The notes below the pieces were generated by a model. That model made no database searches and was not told where the DNA came from. It worked only from the letters and a program-made list of their open reading frames with translations. Positions 43,063 through 52,320 of a stretch of DNA of 64,000 nt are shown here, piece by piece (the stretch's first letter is position 1; the number at the start of each line of letters is the position of its first letter). This DNA is from Stenotrophomonas sp. 610A2 (GTDB lineage: Bacteria > Pseudomonadota > Gammaproteobacteria > Xanthomonadales > Xanthomonadaceae): positions 620,001 to 684,000 of the forward strand of contig NZ_CP130832.1 of assembly GCF_030549615.1 (NCBI RefSeq), read 5' to 3'. The translations under genes and the position numbers were made by a program.

Positions 43063-43135
43063 GGGGAATATGCCGGAGGCTGATCCTGCCTCCATCCGTC
43101 GTCCTTGCTATGGACTTCCATTCTCCGGATGCGCT
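43032..43135 (-). ncRNA. Candidate structured small RNA
   Basis: Read on the minus strand, this intergenic stretch shows three stem structures and a U run. First is a six-bp outer stem (CATCCG/CGGATG, 43126-43131 with 43093-43098) enclosing a GTCC/GGAC hairpin (43112-43115 with 43101-43104). Second is GGAGGC/GCCTCC with a seven-base loop (43088-43093 with 43075-43080). Third is a nine-bp terminator stem followed by eight U. Between the second and third lies a single-stranded CAUAUUCCCC. No minus-strand gene lies upstream before the divergent lipid kinase start, so the terminator must belong to an RNA starting in this gap. The 5' end is approximate and no clear promoter was found. Confidence 0.6.
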
Positions 43136-43208
43136 GTGACAAGGCGGTGACATTCACCTGGATGCAGCAATCCACTTGCTAGGCTGCGCGCCTTCAATGG
43201 AGAACCGC

Positions 43209-44138
43209 ATGCACCCAGCGCCCTGTTACCTGATCCTCAATGGCAAGTCCGCAGGCGACGATGCCGTGCGTGATGCGGTTGCGCAGTTGCGCGGGCAGGG
43301 CCAGGACCTCAAGGTGCGGGTGACCTGGGAAGCAGGTGACGCCGAGCGTTATGTGCGAGAAGCCATCGCTGCACAGGCGCAGTTGCTGATCGCTGGCGGC
43401 GGTGACGGCACCTTGAGCGAAGTTGCCGAGGCGCTGGCGCACACCGGTCAGGATGCATCCCGATTGCCGGCTATGGCCTTGCTGCCGCTCGGCACCGCCA
43501 ATGACTTCGCCACCGCCGCCGGCATTCCCGTCGAACCGCTCGCGGCATTGCAGCTGCCAGCACATACGCAGGCACGCGCCATCGATTTGCTGCGCGTGGA
43601 AGGCGATGGCAAGGTGCACTGGTGCGCCAACCTGGCCAGCGGTGGCTTTGGCACCGAAGTGACGGTGGAAACCCATGAAGGCCTGAAGAAGATGCTCGGC
43701 GGCCTGGCCTACGTCATCACCGGGATCGGCAAGCTGGGGCGGATCGAGCCGATCCAGGCACGCATCCGTGGCGAGGATTTCGAGTGGCAGGGCGGTTTCA
43801 TCGCACTTGGTATCGGCAATGGCCGCCAGGCCGGTGGCGGCCAGCAGCTATGCCCGGATGCATTGCTCGATGATGGCTTGCTGGACCTGAGCATCATCCC
43901 TGAGCTGTCCGGCGAGCTGATGGCCACCCTCGGGACCTTGTTCAGCGAGGGCAAGCACGCCGCACTGGAGCAGGTGGCTGAACGCGCCCGCCTGAGCGAG
44001 TTGTGGATCGAGGCCGAGCAACTGCTCACCCTGAACCTGGACGGTGAACCGCTGCAGGCCCGGCGCTTCCATCTCCAGTGCGTGGAAGGCCGGGTACGCA
44101 TGCATCTTCCGGCGGAAACGCCACTGTTTGGCGGCTGA
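43209..44138 (+). CDS. yegS: YegS/BmrU-type lipid kinase
   Basis: 309 residues of the diacylglycerol-kinase fold. The start [20 protein letters not shown], the ATP loop [20 protein letters not shown] and [19 protein letters not shown] are the YegS motifs; [20 protein letters not shown] and [20 protein letters not shown] continue the family. It phosphorylates a lipid such as phosphatidylglycerol with ATP, at the inner membrane. The start at 43209 (MHPAPCYL) has GGAG seven bases upstream and aligns with E. coli YegS; an ATG four codons earlier is possible. Confidence 0.9.
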   Translation: MHPAPCYLILNGKSAGDDAVRDAVAQLRGQGQDLKVRVTWEAGDAERYVREAIAAQAQLLIAGGGDGTLSEVAEALAHTGQDASRLPAMALLPLGTANDFATAAGIPVEPLAALQLPAHTQARAIDLLRVEGDGKVHWCANLASGGFGTEVTVETHEGLKKMLGGLAYVITGIGKLGRIEPIQARIRGEDFEWQGGFIALGIGNGRQAGGGQQLCPDALLDDGLLDLSIIPELSGELMATLGTLFSEGKHAALEQVAERARLSELWIEAEQLLTLNLDGEPLQARRFHLQCVEGRVRMHLPAETPLFGG

Positions 44139-44211
44139 ATCGTTGCCACTGCAAGCATCTGATCATGTTGCAGATGCACACCGGGCGCCGTTCTTGCGGT
44201 AGAGTTGCGCG

Positions 44212-44361
44212 GTGCCCATTCTGACGACCAAGCGTTCCCTTTCTTCCGCTCGCCGCTGGTGGCGATGGTGGCCCGTTGCCGTCGTCCGTACCGCCACCGT
44301 CGATTCCCGGAAGGAAAGCCGTCTTGATCACGCAAGAGCAGTTCCAGCAGCTGGCCGCTGA
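44212..44361 (+). CDS. trpL: Putative trp leader peptide (49 codons, WWRWW run)
   Basis: A GTG-started frame upstream of trpE reads MPILTTKRSLSSARRWWRWW and then PVAVV. It has four Trp codons within five positions (44257-44271), far above chance. The frame has no stop before 44361, so it overlaps the trpE start (TTG at 44324) by 38 bases in another frame. A stop at 44200 limits it upstream, and the Shine-Dalgarno is weak. It would act as a sensor of charged tRNA-Trp, as leader peptides do in other bacteria. That translation occurs is an inference. Confidence 0.55.
   Translation: MPILTTKRSLSSARRWWRWWPVAVVRTATVDSRKESRLDHARAVPAAGR
44239..44318 (+). promoter_or_regulatory. Possible anti-Shine-Dalgarno pairing controlling trpE
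   Basis: CTTTCTTCCG at 44239-44248 can pair with CGGAAGGAAAG at 44308-44318, the trpE ribosome-binding site, giving ten pairs with one bulged G. It ends nine bases before the Trp codons. A competing pairing is GGTGGCG (44258-44264, over the Trp codons) with CGCCACC (44292-44298). No U run is present, so the control would be on translation. Confidence 0.5.
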
Positions 44362-45814
44362 AGGCCACAGCGCACACCCGCATAATTTCGTACCCGTCGT
44401 CCGCGAAGTGCTGTCCGACCTGGACACGCCGCTCTCGGTCTACCTGAAGCTCGCCGACGGTCCGTACACCTACCTGTTTGAATCGGTCGAAGGTGGTGAG
44501 CGCTTCGGGCGCTACTCCATCATCGGCATGCCCGCGCGCCGCACGTACAGCTTCCGTGGCCACACGCTGGAAGTCAGCGAGCTGGGCGAAGTCGTCGAGC
44601 GCCGCGAGGTGGCTGATCCATTGGCCGAGGTCGAAGTGCTGCGCAAGCAGTACTCGGTACCGCAGCTGGAAGGCCTGCCGGGCTTCACTGGCGGCCTGGT
44701 CGGCTGGTTCGGCTTTGAGTGCATCCAGTACATCGAGCCGCACCTGGGCGCGGGCGAAAAGCCTGATGAACTCGGTACGCCCGACATCCTGCTGATGCTG
44801 TCCGAAGAGTTGGCGGTGTTCGACAACCTCAAGGGCCGCCTGTACCTGATCGTGCACGCTGATCCGGCGCAACCGCAGGCCTGGGCACGCGCGAACCGTC
44901 GCCTCGATGAGCTGGCGCACCGTCTGCGTCAGGGCGGTGCCGGTTACCCGCAGTCGCAGGTGTCCGACGCCATCGACGAGCAGGATTTCCAGTCCTCGTT
45001 CACCCGCGAGGAATACCATGCGGTGGTGCGCAAGGCGCAGGAATACGTGCGTGCCGGCGATATCTTCCAGGTGGTGCCGAGCCAGCGCCTGCGCGTGCCG
45101 TTCCGTGCGCGGCCGATCGATGTCTACCGCGCGCTGCGCGCGTTGAATCCGTCGCCGTACATGTATTTCATCGATGTTGGCGGCACCCAGGTGGTCGGCT
45201 CCTCGCCGGAGATCCTGGCGCGGCTGCGCGATGGCATCGTCACCGTGCGCCCGATCGCCGGCACCCGCCCGCGCGGCGCCACGCCGGAGCTGGACAAGGC
45301 ACTGGAAGTCGAGCTGCTGGCCGATCCCAAGGAGCGCGCCGAGCACGTGATGTTGATCGACCTCGGTCGCAATGACGTGGGCCGCGTCGCTGAACCGGGC
45401 ACGGTCAAGGTCGGCGAGCAGTTCGTGATCGAGCGCTACAGCCACGTCATGCACATCGTCAGCGAAGTCACCGGCACCTTGAGGGCCGGCCTGAGCTATA
45501 GCGATGTGATGCGTGCGACCTTCCCGGCCGGCACCGTCAGCGGCGCGCCGAAAATCCGCGCGCTGGAGATCATCCGCGAGCTGGAACCGGTCAAGCGCAA
45601 TGTCTATTCCGGCGCGGTCGGCTACATCGGCTGGAACGGCGATGCCGATACCGCCATCGCCATCCGTACCGCGGTGATCCAGGACGGTTACCTGTACGTG
45701 CAGGCAGGCGGCGGCGTGGTCTACGACTCCGATCCGGATGCCGAATGGCAGGAAACCATGAACAAGGGCCGCGCGCTGTTCCGCGCGGTGGCGCAGGCGG
45801 CGAAGGGGCTGTGA
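44324..45814 (+). CDS. trpE: Anthranilate synthase component I
   Basis: 496 residues from a TTG start (MITQEQFQQLAAEG) with GGAAGGAAAG five bases upstream. It makes anthranilate from chorismate with ammonia delivered by TrpG. The regulatory Trp-binding element is LFES (51-54). The catalytic chorismate-binding domain fills the C-terminal half: IFQVVPSQRLRVPFRARPID, PSPYMYFIDVGGTQVVGSSP, IAGTRPRGATPELD, LIDLGRNDVGRVAEPGTVKV, and FPAGTVSGAPKIRALEIIRE. A leader peptide frame overlaps its start (see separate entries). The SIMPL-domain gene follows 77 bases after the stop codon. Confidence 0.95.
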   Translation: MITQEQFQQLAAEGHSAHPHNFVPVVREVLSDLDTPLSVYLKLADGPYTYLFESVEGGERFGRYSIIGMPARRTYSFRGHTLEVSELGEVVERREVADPLAEVEVLRKQYSVPQLEGLPGFTGGLVGWFGFECIQYIEPHLGAGEKPDELGTPDILLMLSEELAVFDNLKGRLYLIVHADPAQPQAWARANRRLDELAHRLRQGGAGYPQSQVSDAIDEQDFQSSFTREEYHAVVRKAQEYVRAGDIFQVVPSQRLRVPFRARPIDVYRALRALNPSPYMYFIDVGGTQVVGSSPEILARLRDGIVTVRPIAGTRPRGATPELDKALEVELLADPKERAEHVMLIDLGRNDVGRVAEPGTVKVGEQFVIERYSHVMHIVSEVTGTLRAGLSYSDVMRATFPAGTVSGAPKIRALEIIRELEPVKRNVYSGAVGYIGWNGDADTAIAIRTAVIQDGYLYVQAGGGVVYDSDPDAEWQETMNKGRALFRAVAQAAKGL

Positions 45815-45891
45815 TGCACTTCGTGCCGGCTCCTGATTGCCGTGCCTTGCAGGTTCGAGACGATGTCTGACTTCACCAAGGAGATGGGTTG

Positions 45892-46668
45892 ATGCGCCAG
45901 ATACTGCCGCGTGCGTTGGTTCTGCTGTTGTCGCTGGTTCCATTGGCTGTGATGGCGCAGGCCAACAGCCTCCCGTCGCAACCGCATCTACTGGTGAAGG
46001 GTCAGGCGCAGCGTGAGGTTGTGCCTGACCAGTTCGCTATCAACGTGACGCTGCGTTCGGTCGACAAGGATCCGGCCCTTGCCCGCGAACGTGCACAGGC
46101 CAACGCGTCGCAGGTACTGGCCGCGTTCAAGGCGCAGCATGCGCTGAATGACAGCGTGCAGGCATCGGCATTGAGCATCAGCCCAGAGTACCGGTACGAG
46201 AACAATGCGCAGGTGTTTGCCGGCAGCAAGGTCGAGCGTTCGCTGTCTGCCCGGTTTGCGTCCCTGGAGGAAGTACGCCGCTTGCTCGGCAGCTTGAAGA
46301 CCAGCGAAGAATTGCAGGTATCGGGCATCACCACCAGCTTCAAGGATGAGGCCGCAGTGCGGGCCGAGTTGAAGCGCCAAGCCGCGCAACAGACACGGGA
46401 CACGGCGCAGAAGCTGGCTGATTCCTATGGAGTGCGCCTGGGCGGGCTGTACACCATTTCCGAAGTTGCACCGAATTTCGCTTACGGCATTCAGGCGGGG
46501 ACGTGGCCGGGAGCGCGCGGTTCACAGGGCCTGCCAGCGCCACCAGTGCCTCCTGTCGACATACAGGCTAATGCTCGGTCGGCTGATGGCTTCTTCGCTG
46601 AATCGCTGGAAGCTGGCAGCATCACACTTTCCGAAAACGTCTACGCGATCTTCCTGATCGCCCAATGA
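45892..46668 (+). CDS. SIMPL (DUF541) domain periplasmic protein
   Basis: 258 residues. A cleavable signal peptide ([20 protein letters not shown]) is followed by one SIMPL domain: [60 protein letters not shown], and the C-terminal [17 protein letters not shown]. The family is widespread in envelopes, and some members are linked to oxidative stress or immune signalling, but the biochemical role is unknown. AGGAG lies eight bases before the ATG at 45892. It lies between trpE and trpG on the same strand, with ten bases before trpG, so it is very probably transcribed with the trp genes. Confidence 0.88.
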   Translation: MRQILPRALVLLLSLVPLAVMAQANSLPSQPHLLVKGQAQREVVPDQFAINVTLRSVDKDPALARERAQANASQVLAAFKAQHALNDSVQASALSISPEYRYENNAQVFAGSKVERSLSARFASLEEVRRLLGSLKTSEELQVSGITTSFKDEAAVRAELKRQAAQQTRDTAQKLADSYGVRLGGLYTISEVAPNFAYGIQAGTWPGARGSQGLPAPPVPPVDIQANARSADGFFAESLEAGSITLSENVYAIFLIAQ

Positions 46669-46678
46669 GTTCCTGACC

Positions 46679-47263
46679 ATGCTGTTGATGATCGACAACT
46701 ACGACAGCTTCACCTTCAACCTCGTGCAATACCTGCAGATGCTGGGTGCCGAAGTGAAGGTGGTGCGCAATGACGCGATGAGCGTCGCTGAAATCGCCGC
46801 GCTCAAGCCTTCGCACATCGTGGTATCGCCCGGCCCGAAGACGCCGAACGAAGCCGGTGTGTCGCTGGAGGTGATCCGCCAGCTCGGCCCGAACATTCCG
46901 CTGTTCGGCGTGTGCCTGGGCCACCAGGCCATCGGCCAGATCTATGGCGGTGACGTGATCCGTGCCAGCAACATCATGCATGGCAAGGTGTCGCCGATCC
47001 GGCATGAAGGCAAGGGCGTGTTCGCCGGCCTGCCGGACCGCTACGAGGCCACCCGCTACCACTCGCTGGTGGTGGACAAGAACACGCTGCCGGCAGCGCT
47101 GGAAATCACCGCCTGGACCGAGAATCCGGACGGTTCGATGGAAGAGATCATGGGCCTGCGCCACCGCGAGTATCCGGTCGAAGGCGTGCAGTTCCATCCC
47201 GAATCCATCCTCACCCAGCACGGTCACGCGCTGATGAAGAACTTCCTGGACCGCACATGTTGA
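46679..47263 (+). CDS. trpG: Anthranilate synthase glutamine amidotransferase, component II
   Basis: 194 residues of class-I glutamine amidotransferase fold. The start [20 protein letters not shown] is the usual TrpG/PabA N-terminus. The catalytic Cys is in [15 protein letters not shown], and the His-Glu pair in [29 protein letters not shown] is the oxyanion region. It hydrolyses glutamine and passes ammonia to TrpE, and may also serve PabB. Its last seven bases overlap the start of the LysE-type exporter gene. Confidence 0.95.
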   Translation: MLLMIDNYDSFTFNLVQYLQMLGAEVKVVRNDAMSVAEIAALKPSHIVVSPGPKTPNEAGVSLEVIRQLGPNIPLFGVCLGHQAIGQIYGGDVIRASNIMHGKVSPIRHEGKGVFAGLPDRYEATRYHSLVVDKNTLPAALEITAWTENPDGSMEEIMGLRHREYPVEGVQFHPESILTQHGHALMKNFLDRTC

Positions 47264-47907
47264 TCGAACCGAGTCAGTTGCTGTTGTTCATGCTCGCGGG
47301 CTGGTTGTTGAACCTGACACCGGGCCCGGATGTGCTGTACATCATCAGCCGCTCGCTGCGTGGTGGTCGTCGCGCCGGTTTCGCTGCGATCGCCGGCATC
47401 AGTGCCGGTTGTCTGGTGCACGTCGCACTGGCCTCACTGGGCCTGGGCGTGCTGCTGGCGACCTCGGCCACCTTGTTCACCGTGATCAAGTGGATCGGCG
47501 CAGCCTATCTGCTGTGGGTGGGCGTGCGCCTGCTGCGCAATACCGGTGAGTCGACCCTGCAGGCCGATATCGCCGCCAGCGGTGGCAGCGCTGGTTCGTG
47601 GTGGCAGGTATTCGCCGGTGGCTTCCTGACCAATGTGCTGAACCCGAAGGTGGTGCTGTTCTTCCTGGCCTTCCTGCCGCAGTTCATCGCGCCGTCGGTG
47701 CAGAACAAGCCGTTGGCGTTTGCACTGTTGGGCCTGATCTTCATGGTCAACGCGCTGCCGATCAACGCGGCTTACGTGTTGGCGGCCGATCGTGTGCGCA
47801 GCAGCCGTTGGGCTGCGCGTGGCATGCAGTGGCTGGACAAGCTGGCCGGCGTGCTGTTCATCGGCTTCGGCCTGCGGTTGGCACTGACTGCGAGGCCGAC
47901 GCCGTGA
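47257..47907 (+). CDS. LysE/RhtB-family amino acid exporter
   Basis: 216 residues with about six membrane helices. [20 protein letters not shown] is the LysE-family signature near the N-terminus, and [20 protein letters not shown] is the second conserved block. Members export amino acids or their derivatives. The ATG lies inside the end of trpG (seven-base overlap), so expression is tied to the trp cluster; tryptophan or an intermediate would be a reasonable but unproven substrate. The next gene starts in a GTGA overlap with its stop codon. Confidence 0.9.
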   Translation: MLIEPSQLLLFMLAGWLLNLTPGPDVLYIISRSLRGGRRAGFAAIAGISAGCLVHVALASLGLGVLLATSATLFTVIKWIGAAYLLWVGVRLLRNTGESTLQADIAASGGSAGSWWQVFAGGFLTNVLNPKVVLFFLAFLPQFIAPSVQNKPLAFALLGLIFMVNALPINAAYVLAADRVRSSRWAARGMQWLDKLAGVLFIGFGLRLALTARPTP

Positions 47908-48416
47908 GCCTGGAAGATTTCCGTCTGTTCGTGGTGATGCTCGGCGGTCGCCATGCGCGCGCCAATACCGAGGTGCACGACGTGGTGTTCGCGGTTGGTC
48001 CCAGCATCGAGCACACCTATCCGCAGCTGCGCCAGCAATGGTTCGGCGAGGCTGCAGGCCTGCATCTCGATTCGTGGATGACGGTCGATGGTGTCGACGA
48101 CTGGCAGGTACGCATTTCCGATGACGTGCCTGCGGCTGACGCGCCGACGCTGTTCTTCGTCAACCTCGGCGGTTACGTCGAAGGCGAGTTCGGCGAAGCA
48201 CATCGCTACCTGCTGGTGGTTGCCGCCGATGCAGTCGAAGCCAAGCGCAAGGCGCTGGCGCAGGCCGAAGCGCAGTGGATCAAGCCGCACCGCGACGCCC
48301 TGCTGGAGGTGGACAACTGCCTGCCGGTCGGGCCGATCGGTGGCCTGCACGTGCAGTTGCTACGTGGCGCACACGCCGGCATCCACAGCCAAAGCGACTA
48401 CATCGTTATTTCCTGA
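47904..48416 (+). CDS. DUF1543 family protein
   Basis: 170 residues from a GTG start that overlaps the exporter's stop codon (GTGA). [20 protein letters not shown] is the DUF1543 signature. The protein continues with two similar halves: [20 protein letters not shown] and [20 protein letters not shown] in the middle, HLQVQL-like [20 protein letters not shown] at the end. It is soluble with no signal peptide. Function is unknown. Its tight placement between the exporter and trpD makes it part of the trp transcription unit. Confidence 0.85.
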   Translation: MSLEDFRLFVVMLGGRHARANTEVHDVVFAVGPSIEHTYPQLRQQWFGEAAGLHLDSWMTVDGVDDWQVRISDDVPAADAPTLFFVNLGGYVEGEFGEAHRYLLVVAADAVEAKRKALAQAEAQWIKPHRDALLEVDNCLPVGPIGGLHVQLLRGAHAGIHSQSDYIVIS

Positions 48417-48429
48417 TTCTGGAGTTGTC

Positions 48430-49467
48430 ATGACCATCACCGCGCAGGAAGCCCTGCAACGCACCATCGAGCACCGCGAGATCTTCTTCGACGAGATGGT
48501 CGACCTGATGCGGCAGATCATGCGTGGCGAAATCTCGCCGACCATGACCGCCGCCATCCTCACCGGCCTTCGCGTGAAGAAGGAAACCGTTGGCGAAATC
48601 GCCGGTGCCGCCACGGTGATGCGCGAGTTCGCGCGCCCGGTGCAGGTTGCCGACAAGACCCATCTGGTCGACATCGTCGGCACCGGCGGCGATGGCTCGC
48701 ATACCTTCAACATCTCCACCTGCTCCATGTTCGTGGTCGCTGCTGCTGGTGCCAAGGTCGCAAAGCATGGCAACCGAAGCGTGTCGTCGAAGTCCGGCAG
48801 TGCCGATGCGGTGGAAGCGCTGGGCGCGGTGATCGAGCTGCAGCCCGAGCAGGTGGCACAAGCCATCGAGCAGACCGGCATCGGTTTCATGTTCGCGCCC
48901 ATGCACCACCCGGCAATGAAGGTGGTTGCGCCGGTACGCCGCGAGATGGGCGTGCGCACCATCTTCAACATCCTCGGCCCGCTGACCAATCCGGTTGGCG
49001 CCACCAATATCCTGATGGGCGTGTTCCATCCGGATCTGGTCGGCATCCAGGCACGCGTACTGCGCGAGCTGGGCGCTGAGCGTGCGCTGGTGGTGTGGGG
49101 CCGCGACAACATGGATGAGATCTCGCTGGGCGCTGGCACCCTGGTTGGCGAGCTGCGCGACGGCAAGGTGCGCGAGTATGAGATTCATCCGGAAGATTTC
49201 GGTATCGCCATGTCCGCCAGCCGCAACCTCAAGGTGGAGAATCCGGCGGAGTCCATCGCCATGCTGCGCGCGGTGCTGGATAACCAGTCGGGGCCGGCCA
49301 ACGATATCGTCGCGCTCAATGCCGGTGCCGCGCTGTATGTGGCCGGTGTCGCCGACAGCATTGCCGATGGTCTGGCCCGCGCCCGCGCGGTGATCGCCGA
49401 TGGCAGCGCACGCGCGCGCATGCAGCAGTACGTCGATGCCAGCCGCGTGCTGGCCGGCAATCCCTGA
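48430..49467 (+). CDS. trpD: Anthranilate phosphoribosyltransferase
   Basis: 345 residues. It joins anthranilate and phosphoribosyl pyrophosphate. The PRPP-binding glycine loop is [19 protein letters not shown], followed by [20 protein letters not shown]. Further TrpD features are [20 protein letters not shown] and [20 protein letters not shown], then the metal-binding [12 protein letters not shown]. The ATG at 48430 has GGAG six bases upstream. It lies 13 bases after the DUF1543 gene; trpC follows 52 bases later. Confidence 0.96.
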   Translation: MTITAQEALQRTIEHREIFFDEMVDLMRQIMRGEISPTMTAAILTGLRVKKETVGEIAGAATVMREFARPVQVADKTHLVDIVGTGGDGSHTFNISTCSMFVVAAAGAKVAKHGNRSVSSKSGSADAVEALGAVIELQPEQVAQAIEQTGIGFMFAPMHHPAMKVVAPVRREMGVRTIFNILGPLTNPVGATNILMGVFHPDLVGIQARVLRELGAERALVVWGRDNMDEISLGAGTLVGELRDGKVREYEIHPEDFGIAMSASRNLKVENPAESIAMLRAVLDNQSGPANDIVALNAGAALYVAGVADSIADGLARARAVIADGSARARMQQYVDASRVLAGNP

Positions 49468-49519
49468 TAATCCCCCAATCACCTGCGTCAGCAACGCCCG
49501 TCTTCCAGGAAGCAGATCC

Positions 49520-50314
49520 ATGAGCGACATCCTCAACACCATCCTCGCCCGCAAAGTGCAGGAGGTAGCCGAGCGCAGCGCCCGCGTGCCGCTGGCCGAG
49601 TTGAAGGCGCGCCTGGCCGATGCCTCGCCGGTACGCGGCTTTGCCAATGCGCTGAACGCGGCGATTGCCAATGGCGACCCGGCGGTGATTGCCGAGGTCA
49701 AGAAGGCCAGCCCCTCCAAGGGCGTGATCCGCCCGGATTTCCACCCGGCAGATATCGCGGTGAGCTATGAGTTCGGCGGCGCCAGCTGCCTGTCGGTGCT
49801 GACCGATGTGGACTTCTTCCAGGGCGCGGATGCCTACCTGCAGCAGGCCCGCGAAGCCTGCACGCTGCCGGTGCTGCGCAAGGACTTCGTCATCGACCCC
49901 TACCAGGTGGTCGAAGCGCGTGTGCTGGGCGCTGACTGCATCCTGCTGATCGTGTCGGCGCTGGATGACCGCCAGCTGGCCGAGCTGTCCGACCTAGCGA
50001 TGCAGCTGGGCATGGACGTGCTGGTCGAAGTGCATGACATCGACGAGCTGGAACGTGCCATCCAGGTGCCGGTGCCGCTGGTCGGCATCAACAACCGCAA
50101 CCTGCGCACCTTCGAGGTGTCGCTGGAAAACACGCTGTCGATGAAGGATGCGGTGCCGCGCGACCGCCTGCTGGTCACCGAAAGCGGCATCATGGGTCCG
50201 GCTGACGTGGCCCTGATGCGCAGTGCCGGGGTCAATGCCTTCCTGGTAGGCGAGACCTTCATGCGCGTGGAAGAGCCGGGCGAGGGTCTGCGTCAGCTAT
50301 TCTTCCCGGCATGA
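49520..50314 (+). CDS. trpC: Indole-3-glycerol-phosphate synthase
   Basis: 264 residues, a stand-alone TIM barrel (not fused to TrpF). It closes the indole ring of CdRP to give indole-3-glycerol phosphate. Catalytic residues are visible in [15 protein letters not shown] (Glu, Lys), [20 protein letters not shown] (Lys), [10 protein letters not shown] (Glu), [11 protein letters not shown] (Asn) and [14 protein letters not shown] (Glu, Ser). AGGAAG lies before the ATG at 49520. The HAD phosphatase gene starts in an ATGA overlap with its stop codon. trpF, trpB and trpA are not in the window. Confidence 0.96.
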   Translation: MSDILNTILARKVQEVAERSARVPLAELKARLADASPVRGFANALNAAIANGDPAVIAEVKKASPSKGVIRPDFHPADIAVSYEFGGASCLSVLTDVDFFQGADAYLQQAREACTLPVLRKDFVIDPYQVVEARVLGADCILLIVSALDDRQLAELSDLAMQLGMDVLVEVHDIDELERAIQVPVPLVGINNRNLRTFEVSLENTLSMKDAVPRDRLLVTESGIMGPADVALMRSAGVNAFLVGETFMRVEEPGEGLRQLFFPA

Positions 50315-51033
50315 CTGATCCCTACCCGAACCCGCGTGACGACGCGCAACTGGTCGTCTTCGACTTCGATCACACCCTGTACGACGGCGATTCCGGCAGC
50401 CACCTGTTCGCCTGGCTGATCAAGCGCAATCCGCTGCGCCTGCTGGTGGCCATCCTCGCCACGCCGCTGCTGGGGCCGCTGGTGGCGATGCTGCCGACGC
50501 GCCGCTTCGGCATCTCAGGCTACGTCTGGATCGCCACCTTCGGCCTGCACCAGGCACGTGAGTTCAACAAGGTGATCGACCAGTACGTGCTCAAGCACGA
50601 GGACGAGATCCGCCAGCACCTGTTGCCACACGCCCTGCAGGTATTCGCCGCGCACCGCCGTGCCGGCGACCGGGTGATCGTGGCCACCGGCGCACCGCCG
50701 GAGCTGGCCCGCGCCATCCTCGCCTTCGTGGCCGAGCAGGGCGTGCCGGTGATCGGCAGCGAGGTGGGTCCGCGACTGGGCGCGATGGGCGCCACCCGCC
50801 ACTGCCACAACGAAGAAAAGATGCGCATGCTGCGCGAGCGCGGCTATGGCGACATCGCCATCGCCTACTCCGACAGCACCGCCGACCTGCCGCTGCTCAA
50901 GGCCGCCAAGGCGCCGGTGGTAGTGAACCCCAAGCATTCGCGCGTTGAATACTTCGGCAAGGTACTGCCGGCCGGCACCCCGATCCTCAACTGGGGCTGC
51001 CCGGGCCGCGGCGGCAAGCCGCTGCGGCAGTAA
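50311..51033 (+). CDS. HAD-IB family phosphatase
   Basis: 240 residues of the SerB/HAD-IB type. Motif I is [15 protein letters not shown] (DxDxT nucleophile Asp). Motif II is [15 protein letters not shown]. Motif III/IV is [20 protein letters not shown] (Lys upstream in EEKMRML; DS...D at the metal site). A hydrophobic cap segment ([20 protein letters not shown]) suggests membrane association. The substrate could be a phospholipid precursor or phosphoserine-like. It overlaps trpC by four bases and closes the trp cluster. Confidence 0.87.
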   Translation: MTDPYPNPRDDAQLVVFDFDHTLYDGDSGSHLFAWLIKRNPLRLLVAILATPLLGPLVAMLPTRRFGISGYVWIATFGLHQAREFNKVIDQYVLKHEDEIRQHLLPHALQVFAAHRRAGDRVIVATGAPPELARAILAFVAEQGVPVIGSEVGPRLGAMGATRHCHNEEKMRMLRERGYGDIAIAYSDSTADLPLLKAAKAPVVVNPKHSRVEYFGKVLPAGTPILNWGCPGRGGKPLRQ

Positions 51034-51050
51034 TCTAGCCGGAGCCAGCA

Positions 51051-51167
51051 TCCCTTCTCCCGCAAGCGGGAGAAGGTGCCCGGAGGGCGGATGAGGGGGC
51101 TTGTAGGGCTTTAAGGCAAAAGCCGCCCTCACCCCAACCCCTCTCCCGTAAACGGGAGAGGGGCTAT
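51051..51167. repeat. Inverted-type CTCTCCCGC repeats after the trp cluster
   Basis: A TTCTCCCGCAAGCGGGAGAA palindrome (51055-51074) and a CTCACCCCAACCCC...-type copy (about 51127-51167, stem CTCTCCCGT/ACGGGAGAG) lie between the HAD phosphatase gene and the convergent permease gene. Confidence 0.8.
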
Positions 51168-51192
51168 TAAGAGCAACATCGCCTCACGCGGC

Positions 51193-51954
51193 TCAAGCCC
51201 CGCGCAGCTTCACCACCGCCATTCCAATCTGGAACAGGCTGATCGACAGCACCAGCACGCCGACGGCGATCAGTACCCAGCGTTCCTTGACCCGCTTGAC
51301 CAGCAGTGCCGCTACCGGCGCGGCCATCATCCCGCCGACCAGCAGGCCGGCGACGATGGACAGGTGCTGCAGGCCCATCGACAGCAGGAAGGTTGCCGAG
51401 ATCGACAGGGTGACCACGAACTCGGCCGCGTTTACCGAGCCGATCGTGGTGCGCGCCTGGCCGCCACGGGCCAGCAGGGTGGAGGTGGCCACCGGCCCCC
51501 AGCCACCGCCGCCGGTGGCGTCCAGCAGGCCGGCGAAGAAGCCCAGCACCGGCACCCGCTTCACTTCCTGCTTGGCCATGAACTTGCCGGCCGCCCGAGC
51601 CAGGATGAAGATCGCCAGTACCAGCAGGTAGAGGTAGATGAAGGGGCGCACCACGTCGCCGGGCAGCTGGGTCAGCACATAGGCGCCGATGGCACCGCCG
51701 ACGGCACCGGGTATCGCCAGCCGAAAGAACAGGCGCTTGTCGACATTGCCGGCCGCCAGGTGCGAGACCCCGGAGGCGCCGGTGGTGAACACTTCGGCGG
51801 TATGGATGCTGGCGCTGACCGCCGCCGGTGGCAGTCCCATGCTCAGCAGCACCGAGGATGAAATCAGCCCGAACGCCATGCCCAGTGCGCCGTCCACCAG
51901 CTGCGCGCCGAGGCCGATCAGGATGAACCAATAAAATTCGTTGCCAAATTCCAT
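51193..51954 (-). CDS. TSUP (TauE/SafE) family permease
   Basis: 253 residues with about eight membrane helices. The two internal halves are visible: ILIGLGAQLVDGALGMAFGL with SIHTAEVFTTGASGVSHLAA in the first, and GFFAGLLDATGGGGWGPVAT with TTIGSVNAAEFVVTLSISAT in the second. The family moves sulfite, sulfonates or similar anions. The ATG at 51954 (MEFGNEFYWFI) was chosen; a longer open frame upstream lacks the fold. It stands alone, and no sulfur-metabolism gene is adjacent. Confidence 0.88.
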   Translation of the reverse strand: MEFGNEFYWFILIGLGAQLVDGALGMAFGLISSSVLLSMGLPPAAVSASIHTAEVFTTGASGVSHLAAGNVDKRLFFRLAIPGAVGGAIGAYVLTQLPGDVVRPFIYLYLLVLAIFILARAAGKFMAKQEVKRVPVLGFFAGLLDATGGGGWGPVATSTLLARGGQARTTIGSVNAAEFVVTLSISATFLLSMGLQHLSIVAGLLVGGMMAAPVAALLVKRVKERWVLIAVGVLVLSISLFQIGMAVVKLRGA

Positions 51955-52200
51955 CCGCCAAGCCTGCGGGCCGGGGCAGGGCAGGTCAAGGAAAGCTACA
52001 TCGGAAAGTAATGGTTTAGGTTGAATCCTGACCAATATCAGCGCCGAACGGTCGCTAATTCGCCGTTATGTCGGCGATATGGTTGCTCGCGGGGGGGGGC
52101 GCGGAATGGCGATCTGGCCTGGCATCGAGCACGACGTGGACCAGGAATTCGCAATGGCGAATGAGATTTCTGGCCCCGACAGACATCACACTTCAACACC

Positions 52201-52320
52201 GTAGCCCGGGTAAGCGCAGCGCACCCGGGACGTCGATAAACATCACTCTGCTGGGGGCGCCTGAGGGCGTGGCCACCAACGCGCGAAAAGCCCCGGGTGC
52301 GCGCCGCTTACCCGGGCTAC
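52201..52320. repeat. Inverted pair of GTAGCCCGGGTAAGCGC-type repeats
   Basis: A forward copy (52201-52229) and a reverse copy (52292-52320), the same family as 7192-7375. Confidence 0.85.

Noticed and set aside
44276..44323. A TTG 16 codons upstream of the chosen trpE start
   Set aside because: No ribosome-binding site precedes it. The TTG at 44324 has GGAAGGAAAG at good spacing, and family homology begins there.
43709..45943. A 744-codon open frame on the minus strand
   Set aside because: It is antisense to trpE and yegS, which have full family motifs. Its protein is an arginine- and histidine-rich shadow.
52089..52098. A run of ten G bases upstream of the permease gene
   Set aside because: It could suggest phase variation, but it is in the middle of a non-coding gap, and no promoter spacing that would depend on it is visible.
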